Assembly (NCBI GenBank): GCA_006503535.1
Contig: QYRS01000007.1
Coordinates: forward strand, 2,666,001-2,730,000
Length of the DNA stretch: 64,000 bases
Direction of reading: 5' to 3'
Origin: Arthrinium phaeospermum
Lineage: Eukaryota > Ascomycota > Sordariomycetes > Amphisphaeriales > Apiosporaceae
Position 1 is the first letter of the stretch, and each line of letters starts with the position of its first letter. A program made the translations under genes and the position numbers. Positions 56,301-64,000 of the stretch are shown in pieces. The notes beneath the pieces were generated by a model, which searched no databases, was not told the origin of the DNA, and worked only from the letters and a program-made list of their open reading frames with translations.

Positions 56301-57621
56301 TTATGATGTCTGTCGCTCAAGAAATGCCACCACGGCAGCCCGCGCTTTCAGAGCCTCCGGCACCTTCGGATCCCAATTGAAGCCGTGCCACATCCCCTCC
56401 GAGACCAGCAGCTCCACCTCGACGCCCGCCTCCCGCAGCTTCCAGTAGAAGCGCACGCCGTTGCTGAGCGCGAAGTCGCGCGTGCCGACCGTCATGACGG
56501 TGCGCGGGAACCAAGGGGCCGCCGCACTTTGGTGGTCGTCGTCGTTTTTGGGGGTGGCATAGTCGGCGTATAGGGGCGAGTACAGCGGATCGGTCGGGCC
56601 GCTGAACACTTTCCCGTCGACTTCTGCTCCCGGCAGCGGCGCGTAGTTCTGCGAGACCATGGCGGTGAGGAGGCTGACGGGCATGATGTCGCGGTCCCGG
56701 GCGTTAAACACCATGGAGTCGCCCGCGCCGCTGAGGTCCAGCGCCGGCGTGCACAGGTACAGGCCCGCCGTGGGGAGCGGCAGGCCCTGACTCCGCGCCA
56801 CCAGCAGCATCGAGACGAGGATCTGCGCGCCCGAGGAGCTGCCCATGGCATACATGTCGGCAGGGTCGACGGGCACGACGGACGAGATTGGCGAAGAAGA
56901 AGAAGAAGAAGAAGAAAAGAAGAAGAAGAAGAAGAAGAAGAAGAAGAAGAAGAAGAAGAAGAAGAAGAAGAAGAGGCGACAGGGAGACCCTTGGTGATAA
57001 GCTCGCGGTACACGGCGAGACACTGGTCGCGAGCGACGGGGTACCTATCGACTCTCGGTGTCAGCATTTACTCTTCTTAAGTAATAGGTAGAATATTTTA
57101 AGAGGGAATAGTAGAAATTTTTAGAATAAGCGGTTATTTTATCCCTCGTGAGATACTGAATTAACGTGGAATAAATACTAAAACAGGAAGGAACAAACAC
57201 CGAAAGTCGCTTACCTCGCCTCGGGGGCCTTGGTGTAGTCGGGCGAGCAGACGCGCACGCCCAGCTCGGCCGCCATGGTCAGGGCGCCGCGGTCGCGGGG
57301 GCTGCCCATGATGGAGGCGCCGCCGAAGATGTTGAACAGCAGCTTGCCCTGCTTCTCGGGCCGTACGTTGGCCGGGGTGATGACGACGACCGACACGCCG
57401 GCGACGGTCACTTCCTCGACGGAGAGGCCGTGCTGCTCGATCAGCGCGGCCTCGCCGGGCGCCGTCTTCTCCTCCAGGCCTCGGCGGAGCCCTGGCACGC
57501 GCCGGGGCGAGGCGATGAAGGGGGCGAGGGTCTGGGCGAAGGGGACGTGGCGGATGTTGGTGAGGTACTCGACGGCTTCGGGGCTTAAGGTGGCCTTCTG
57601 GCCGTTTGTGAGGGACACCAT
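56301..57621 (-). CDS. Alpha/beta hydrolase (HSL-type) with poly-Ser insertion
   Basis: Exons 57215-57621 and 56301-57044 (170-base intron, donor GTAAGC, acceptor TAG) give about 383 aa if one base is added in a T run inside the microsatellite near 56914-56920. The nucleophile is in GSSSGAQ, the acid in GTRDFALSNG and the histidine in GMWHGFNWD. The oxyanion-hole motif, normally HGGG, reads FGGA (LLFNIFGGASIMGSP), so activity may be altered. A (GAA/TTC)n tract encodes about 27 serines between AVYRELITKG and ADMYAMGSSSG, a place where relatives have only a short turn. The polyserine sits just before the nucleophile elbow and may vary in length between strains. Confidence 0.8.
56892..56977. repeat. 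(GAA)n microsatellite within a coding exon
   Basis: About 28 GAA units run on the plus strand with one irregular GAAAAG step. On the coding (minus) strand it reads TCT/TTC and gives polyserine. The irregular step is where the reading frame breaks. Confidence 0.9.
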
Positions 57622-58458
57622 CTTCTGATGAGGTTACCCGCGAAGGAAATAAGGAGAGTGAAAGAGGTCAAGGGCTTCTAAGCAGGCGATGAAGGTGTTG
57701 TGGAAGGTGCCGTGTCTGTCTGATATCGAATTACATAGGAGTACGAGACAGGGACGGTCATGTTTATATTGCTCTATATGATAGTAACGGCTTACGAGAG
57801 CCCGCATTGAAATGATGGCTAAATAAAAAGTTCCTGCTGATAATCAGTACCTGCCTGATTACAAGTCACTAGCGGAACTGGTCAGCCTTCTGTTGATCTA
57901 CATGGCGGTCCGGACCGAATGACTATAACTACAAAGTCTCCAAGATTGTTGGTCTTTGATCGGTACACTCCAGCTGATTCAAGTTGCCTACATAGAACGT
58001 GTGTAGTATTTGCCGCTATTTTTCGTAGCTTGGCACCCGATTTGGCAAAGTGGATTACTAAGGCAAGAAGCGGTCCCGAAAAAGACGCATCCACGTGGAT
58101 GACAGGTGCTAAAATTCGTAGCTTACAGCCCGTTTGGGTTTAGAGTCGCCTATACCAGCTCGCATAAGCCGGGGTCTTTCGGGATGGAAAGTGCCCAAGG
58201 CCCACATCGAGTTAATTGGGCAACATCTAAACTTACTGATTTTGAGACTGATTGTAAGTGATACTGCGTAGAGGCCAACAGAGAGTCAGAGAGTGAGCTT
58301 CGGGAAGATAAAATGTATATAAGGGATACACGATCTCAGTAACATGATCGACCGCGAAACTGCAAAGCTTCCATATCATAGTTGTCAGAAGCCCTCGCCA
58401 AACAGTCATACAATTTGCTGCTCTCACTTCAACCTTGTCTTGGCATTCAGTCTCAAAC
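57622..58458. other. Divergent promoter region, esterase and aldo/keto reductase
   Basis: No gene is supported in this stretch. A TATATAAG-like sequence lies near 58316-58323, about 140 bases before the aldo/keto reductase start. Confidence 0.5.
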
Positions 58459-59807
58459 ATGTCCTCCCAGCACGGATACGTCAGCGATCTCCTCGCCGGA
58501 CCACCGCCAACGGCTATGTCCTACAACCGCCTCGGTAGGTCTGGCCTGAAGGTGTCCAAGATCATACTGGGCGCCATGTCCTTCGGGAGCAAAGCATGGC
58601 AAGAGTGGGTTCTTGAAGAAGACGAGGCACTCCCCTTGCTGCACTATGCTTACAGCGTTGGAATCAATACGTGGGATACCGTGAGTTTCCATCCCCCACC
58701 CGAACCAAATCGATAACTACACAACCGCCTTGTCATTAACCGGTAAATACCTAGTCCGACCTCTACTCCAACGGCCTCTCCGAAGCCCTCATCGGCAAAG
58801 CCATCGCGACCTACCAGATCCCGCGCGAGTCCCTCGTCCTCCTAACCAAGTGCCGCTTCGCCACCAGCCTCCCCCACGAGCCGCAGCTCTCGGTGTATGC
58901 GGCGACGCAGAACGACGGCCGCCTTGTCAACCGGGCGGGTCTCTCGCGCAAGCACATCCTCGACGCGGCCCGGGCCAGCGTGGCGCGGCTGGGCGGCACT
59001 TATATAGATGTCTTCCAGATCCAGCGCATGGACCCGGACGTGCCGCGCGAGGAGATCATGCGGGCGCTCAACGACGTGGTTGAGATGGGACTGGCGCGGT
59101 ATATCGGAGCCAGCTCGGTAAGTTTGGTTTTCGAGCATAAGATGATACCGCATTCCCGCCCAATCCCTTTTGTGGCGTAAACTGACTACCACCGTTAATC
59201 AGATGCCGGCCTGGGAATTCCAAGCGCTCCAGAATGTGGCCCAGAAGAACGGCTGGCACCAGTTCATCTCGATGCAGAACTACTACAACCTGCTCTACCG
59301 CGAGGAGGAGCGTGAGATGATCCCTTACTGCCGCGACAGCGGTGTTGGATGTATTCCTGTAAGTTGTTCCTTTTGACCCACTGCCCCAACAAGACAAGGG
59401 TGATTCCATTGCACAATGTTGTACCCCCATTCGACGCTGATGCCGTAATCTTGATGCAGTGGTCCCCGAACGCCCGCGGCGTGTTGGCCCGCCCCTGGAA
59501 TGCCCTCGACAAAGAAGCTTCTCTGCGATCCCAGCACGATGCCGCGCTCCCCCGTCTTTACGACCAGGAGAGCCAAGTCGAGAAGGCGATCGTCGACACC
59601 GTGGAACAAATATCGAAAGAAAGGGATATTCCTATGGCCGTCGTTGCTACGGCTTGGTGTTTGCACAAGGGCGCCAACCCTATCGTTGGCCTGAACAGCA
59701 AGGAGCGCATCGACGAAGCGGTCCTAGCGGCAAAGACGGTGCTGACCGAAGATGAGATGGCGAGACTGGAGGCAGCTTACAGGCCTAGGGCAGTAACAGG
59801 CTATTGA
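58459..59807 (+). CDS. Aldo/keto reductase
   Basis: Exons 58459-58680, 58755-59117, 59203-59358 and 59460-59807 give 362 aa, all with GT-AG introns in frame. The TIM-barrel family signature is present: GRSGLKVSKIILGAMSFG, NTWDTSDLYSNGLSE, GLARYIGASS, and PMAVVATAWCLHKGANPIVGLNS. Catalytic Asp and Tyr are in WDTSDLY and the Lys in LVLLTKCRF. The position of the catalytic histidine (usually IHR) reads IQRMDPD, so His is replaced by Gln. Relatives include versiconal hemiacetal acetate reductase and aryl-alcohol dehydrogenases, NADPH enzymes that reduce aldehydes. It is 11 kb from the PKS genes, so a link is uncertain. Confidence 0.9.
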
Positions 59808-59871
59808 GGAGAGCAAATGTGTCGCTGGGTTTAGGCGCAGAATTTATAAGTAGAAGTTTTGTCACCTCCTT

Positions 59872-61510
59872 TCAGTGCAGCTCTCTCGGTTGGATCCGCG
59901 ATGCGTCATGGGCACTCTGAAACTTGCTTATCCAGTTGTCAATCCAGCCGTGGTACCCAGCCGGCAATGCCCCGCGGGCAATCGGTAGAGAGAACCTCAT
60001 GACTTGAGTCCCGCAGTAGCCAGCCTTGGAGCAGAAGTCTATCGACCGACAAATGTTCCTGGCCAATTCGAAGTTTTCTCCAGAGCTTAAAGTATTAGTA
60101 GAAGCCAGCTTGTCGATGGCGTCGTTCAGGATGATGAGATAGGCGCAACAAGTGGTGATCACGCTCGCAGATGCTATGTCCTTGTAGACGTAGGCGGGCT
60201 GGAACATGTCCTCTCCGAAAGACGCATCCACGTTGTCACAGTGGCTGAGAACCGGACCGAGCTCCTCGCTAGATGTGTACTGGCGATGCCACTGGTTCAG
60301 GTCTCGACGGACTCTCTCGGCGCTTGATAAGATGGACAAGCGCTCACTTTCAAGAGCGTGGTCAGCCATGCACTTGGCCCTCTTCACCAAGCCTGGAACT
60401 TGGGAAAAGAGACTGAAAATTCCATGGTATAGCTCAGGGGTCTTGGGGAGCAGAGGGAAATCGATAAGCCCGTCGGGGATTGATTGCCATTCTTCGGTTT
60501 CCAGAAAACATGATCCACCAGATGCTAAGGATTCCACGATCTCCAACAGGGTATGACTGTCAGAGAGAGTGCAAAAAGTATCGTTGTGAAAGTTGAAGGA
60601 AACTCACAATTGAACCTCGGCATGCGAGAAAGATGGCGTAATCCAGCGCCGACTCGTAGCATCGCTGGGCACCCCGCAATTGCAACAGGCGTGCTGCACC
60701 ACCGGCATGTCGGATCCATGCCGTGTCGACATTGACGAAGGACTAGTTGCGAGATGTATGGTAAGCTCAAGCCTATTCATACTACACCTACTTGATATGA
60801 TGTGACTACTGACCTCGTAGTGGCCCAACAGCATGGTCGCACACAGGACATCGGACCCCGTCCGCGCGGCGCCGTCGGCAATGGCGGCGGCGAGGTATCT
60901 CAAAGCCAAGATGTACGCCGCCTGCGCCTGGCGCAGCAGCACCCGCGCGTCCCCGGACACGCGCGCAAAGTAGGCCAGGGCGACGGACAGGGCGGCGTAG
61001 TCCATGGCGCGGCTCCCGTTCAGGCGCGCCGGGATGTGCCAGAGCCAGCTCCCGAGGAACGAGCGCTGCACGGAAGCCGTCCCGAGCGGGAACATGGCGG
61101 AGACGAAAGAAAAGACGAGCTGCTGGCGCTCCAGGCTGAGGGACTTCAATTCGAGTAGAGTCTCGTTCCCGCGGCCTGCTGAGTCATGGCGTTGAGCGTC
61201 GCGGTCTCCCCGCGGCTCGGACGGTACCGACTCAGCAGCGCGAGCGCGCCCCGACGCCCTGGCTAAGCTCCGGCGCAACTTGGGGCCTTCGTCCATGAAC
61301 TTCAGCTTGAGGCCCCGGATATAGCCGGGGCATTTCCGGAGACCTCGCCGGCATTGGGAGCAGCTGGGTCGTGCTTCATCGCACTGTCTACCAGTGTCAG
61401 CAAGAATTGCAGGTGGGAGACCCGCCTAGAGATGTGGGGGCAATTGGACAAACCTTGATGCTTCGTTTTAAACACAGCGCGCAACCCTTGCTCGAAGGGA
61501 CACCGACCAT
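59872..61510 (-). CDS. Zn2Cys6 transcription factor, second copy
   Basis: Exons 61454-61510, 60814-61383, 60608-60742 and 59872-60540 give 476 aa with all introns in frame. The first intron splits the zinc cluster: GCALCLKRSIK then CDEARPSCSQCRRGLRKCPGY, so the motif C-X2-C-X6-C-X6-C-X2-C-X6-C is complete only after splicing. The rest fits the fungal_trans_2 type (SFVSAMFPLG, WLWHIPARLNGS, GHYE followed by WIRHAGGAARLLQLRG). It is transcribed towards the aldo/keto reductase (convergent) and shares a divergent promoter with the F-box-like gene. It may regulate neighbours; no target is evident. Confidence 0.85.
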
Positions 61511-62281
61511 GGTCGTTCTTCAGAAAGAATAAGGACTTAATCTTTTGAATAAATCCAGAGTAGCATGAGGACAATCGAAGATGTGATTACATATCTAGTA
61601 GCGCAGAGCTGACTGGGAAGGTGGCTTACTAACGGACTTAGCTGTAGTTGGCCAATGTAGGTAAACTCCGTAGAGTCTCTGGACACCAGGGGCAAGGGCC
61701 CAGCGCGCGGGGGGCCTAGAGGGTCCCCTGTAAAAGCACTACCGCCCGAGTCGCCTTATTCGACCCCAGCAAAAAACCTATGGTCATTTCAGAACTGGAA
61801 TATTCAATATTCGCATATATGCAGTATGCACTATACGTATCGATGAATAGTATTCGACGCTCGGAACCGGTAATAACGATTTTAATGAAATCGCTATACA
61901 ATTTAACATCGTCCCTCTCGAGCGTTGGCATCGTCCGACGGTACCTCGTAATTTTACCCTCCCTTTCGAGAGGCTGGATTGGCGGAAAGAGAGATTAGAT
62001 TCTATGAAATACCCTCGATTACATCATACAGCTTAACTATTCAATCGTCCTAAATCTTATATGGAATATTCACCTATTCAGGGGCATTGCAGGATAATGC
62101 ACTATGCGCATGTATGCGCATGTATGCGCATATTGTACATCGCTACCTATGACACACACCCCCGGCTGCACAGCGCTTCTATTCATCCAGAGATTGATGC
62201 GGTGCTCGTCATATTCTGCAAGAGCAATCGCATTTTCTTAAATACTTACTTAGAACATACAGTTCTTTTCCCAGCCCCAAT
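61511..62281. other. Divergent promoter region
   Basis: It contains a threefold ATGTATGCGC-type repeat near 62103-62130. No gene is supported between the second regulator and the F-box-like gene. Confidence 0.5.
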
Positions 62282-63478
62282 ATGTCCCAGTTGGAAGGCT
62301 TGCCCGCCGAGCTGAGGTCTCTTGTCCTCTGGAGCATCCCGGACCTCACCACGCTGCGCTCCCTCGTCCATGCCTCTCCCGTGCTGCATGCCCAGTACCG
62401 CCATGATCGCGATGGTTTCCTTCGTGCCTGTTTGGCTCGCGACATGGACGGTTTCTTCAATGATGCCCGGGCCACGAACATGTCCCGAATATTTGGGCGC
62501 GATTCCGCCAAAACTAAGGAAACCATCACCAAGTTTCTCGACTCCTATAATCCCGCCCTTTCGACAGACATAGATACTGTTTCATCCGATTGTCTTTACC
62601 GGATGGCCGCGTTTCACATCTCTGTCGTCCAACCCTTGGCGAGCATCTATGTCCGATGGGCTCTCACAAATATCGCGGAGGCGACCGCGGCACAAATCGG
62701 CGGCGAGAGCAGCCTCAAGCTAAGCAGAAGCGAGGAGATCCGGATTTACCGAGCCATATACCGGCATGAGACGTTCTACAACGTTTTTGGCCGGGATGAG
62801 GGCCCGAACGACTCTGTTCTTCACACCTGGGAGATCCTCGGCCTGTTCTTCTACAAGTTCGAACCCTGGGAGTCCGAGGCCATCTGGTGCATCAACGTAT
62901 TCCTCGAGAACGCTTACGAACCCATCAATGATCCCCTCGAGTCAGACATGGCAGCCTCCGGCCCACGAACATCCGCCCGCCCGCTGCAGTCGACCAAGCC
63001 CGCGGAGCTCCGCTCAGCGGCGCAGCAGCTCTTGGAGCCCTCCAGGAAGAAAGACCAGACCTCCGTCGAAGCCCGCTATGCCTTTCCTTACGCCACCATG
63101 CCGTCCGTGCTCAGCGTAACCAGCTCGCACGGGCTGCGCGTGATCCGGAGTTTTCTCGACCCGTACGATGACGAGCACGACGAGCGGGACGAGGCCGAAG
63201 CGCGACGGGACACGATCGAGTTCCGCGGGGACGACGACGACGGCGGCACCGCCTTGCTGCCGCCCGTAGCGTGGGTTCGGCTCTGGAACGGGAACTACTC
63301 CCACCTCTACGGGCAGAACGTGCCGGCGACCGTGCAGCGGTGGGGCTACGTCATGTGGGATGCGCGACGGTGGGATCAGCTGGGGGCCTTGGATTTGGTC
63401 CCGGAGCAGTGGCAGGCGGTGCCGCATGTTGTGAAGTGGATCGAGGATTACTATAATTGGAGCCCTACCGAAGGCTGA
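62282..63478 (+). CDS. F-box-like hypothetical protein
   Basis: An intact single-exon frame of 398 aa. The N-terminus (LEGLPAELRSLVLWSIPDLTTLRSLVHASPVLHAQY) has the pattern of a fungal F-box: an LP start, a helix, then a Leu-rich segment. Such proteins join substrates to SCF ubiquitin ligases. The remainder is like many lineage-specific fungal proteins and has an Asp/Glu-rich patch (about residues 298-320), followed by WVRLWNGNYSHLYGQ. The F-box call rests on the first 40 residues only. Confidence 0.7.
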   Translation: MSQLEGLPAELRSLVLWSIPDLTTLRSLVHASPVLHAQYRHDRDGFLRACLARDMDGFFNDARATNMSRIFGRDSAKTKETITKFLDSYNPALSTDIDTVSSDCLYRMAAFHISVVQPLASIYVRWALTNIAEATAAQIGGESSLKLSRSEEIRIYRAIYRHETFYNVFGRDEGPNDSVLHTWEILGLFFYKFEPWESEAIWCINVFLENAYEPINDPLESDMAASGPRTSARPLQSTKPAELRSAAQQLLEPSRKKDQTSVEARYAFPYATMPSVLSVTSSHGLRVIRSFLDPYDDEHDERDEAEARRDTIEFRGDDDDGGTALLPPVAWVRLWNGNYSHLYGQNVPATVQRWGYVMWDARRWDQLGALDLVPEQWQAVPHVVKWIEDYYNWSPTEG

Positions 63479-63806
63479 ACCATCCCGACATGCAAACACC
63501 AGAGAATCTGAGGAGGGTCTGGTGCCTGACCCGCACCTATTACAGGGCAGCACATGCTGCTTGTATAGCCATCATTGTTGGGAAGAAGCAGGCTGAGGAC
63601 AAGAAACAGGGAATCTGATGCTTTGGGTAAATACATCATGTAAGGATCCCATTAAATCAAGCATTGCTCCGTTCTTATAACACTCGCCCCCCTTTCAGAT
63701 ATTCATGGCACGACCGAGCATGTACCAGCCATCTAAACTGGTAACCATCATGCCACTCTCGCCCCAATAATACCTTGTGGCTACGTAACACACTACAAAT
63801 CACTTA
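63479..63806. other. Convergent intergenic stretch
   Basis: No supported feature here; it is presumed to hold 3' ends of the flanking transcripts. Confidence 0.45.
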
Positions 63807-64000
63807 TCAAACGGTCTTGAGATGAACGTGCACAATCTCCGTCCCCATAAGCCCAGGCAGGGACTTCATCGTAGCGATCCCCTTGGCCGCCGCCTCCGAC
63901 CCGGAAAACGCCGTCCGGGCCTCCATGCTCTCCCAGCCGGCCAGGCAGACAAACAATCGGGCCTGACCGCCCTGGTACTCGACCGGCTCGAGCGCGAAGC
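63807..64000 (-). CDS. Partial ABM-like (dimeric alpha/beta barrel) protein
   Basis: The last 63 codons are visible and the 5' part lies beyond the window. The piece reads LFVCLAGWESMEARTAFSGS and then GLMGTEIVHVHLKTV before the stop. The pattern of a strand, GWES, a helix and a final HVHLK strand fits small antibiotic-biosynthesis-monooxygenase-like proteins. Function cannot be told from this fragment. Confidence 0.6.
   Translation of the reverse strand, partial: FALEPVEYQGGQARLFVCLAGWESMEARTAFSGSEAAAKGIATMKSLPGLMGTEIVHVHLKTV

Overview
The window comes from a filamentous ascomycete, probably a Sordariomycete. Exons are GC-rich, and introns are short (about 50-260 bp) with GTAAGT-type donors. 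The gene families are fungal: 2EXR, Zn2Cys6 regulators, LysM-WSC, TRI14-like and SAT-containing polyketide synthases. The core is a two-polyketide-synthase biosynthetic locus between about 16 kb and 47 kb.

Layout. The left flank (1-8.9 kb) holds a tandem CCCH zinc-finger gene and an acidic gene of unknown function. From 8.9 to 14.5 kb, all on the minus strand, lie an MFS exporter, a secreted TRI14-like beta-propeller protein and an Frm2-type nitroreductase. The core then has a highly reducing PKS (minus, 16.2-24.2 kb), a stand-alone enoyl reductase (minus), a SnoaL/NTF2-like protein (plus, divergent from the reductase), a secreted FAD oxidase (minus), a Zn2Cys6 regulator with a damaged 3' end (minus), and an FAD monooxygenase (minus). 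The monooxygenase is divergent from a non-reducing PKS (plus, 40.1-47.1 kb). Next comes a BCS1-like AAA ATPase. The right flank (49.9-64 kb) has a KH-domain branchpoint-binding-protein paralogue, a small doubtful gene, a Cys-rich protein, a decayed monooxygenase, a 2EXR protein, a LysM-WSC protein, an esterase with a poly-Ser insertion, an aldo/keto reductase, a second Zn2Cys6 regulator, an F-box-like protein and a partial ABM-like gene.

How the genes may work together (inference). The reducing PKS would make an acyl chain that the SAT domain of the non-reducing PKS takes as starter. The non-reducing PKS cyclises the extended chain and its terminal reductase domain releases an aryl aldehyde. 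The monooxygenase is of the type that dearomatises such aldehydes in azaphilone and sorbicillinoid pathways. The FAD oxidase, enoyl reductase and SnoaL-like protein would adjust the oxidation state or ring. Unusually, the non-reducing PKS has a PT domain of the C-methylating class but no C-methyltransferase, only an acidic spacer between ACP and reductase.

Caution on sequence quality. At least 15 apparent frameshifts interrupt otherwise well-formed proteins, and all the clearly resolved ones are explained by one missing base, mostly in short G/C runs. They most likely reflect undercalled homopolymers rather than dead genes, so protein descriptions for those genes assume reading across the shift.
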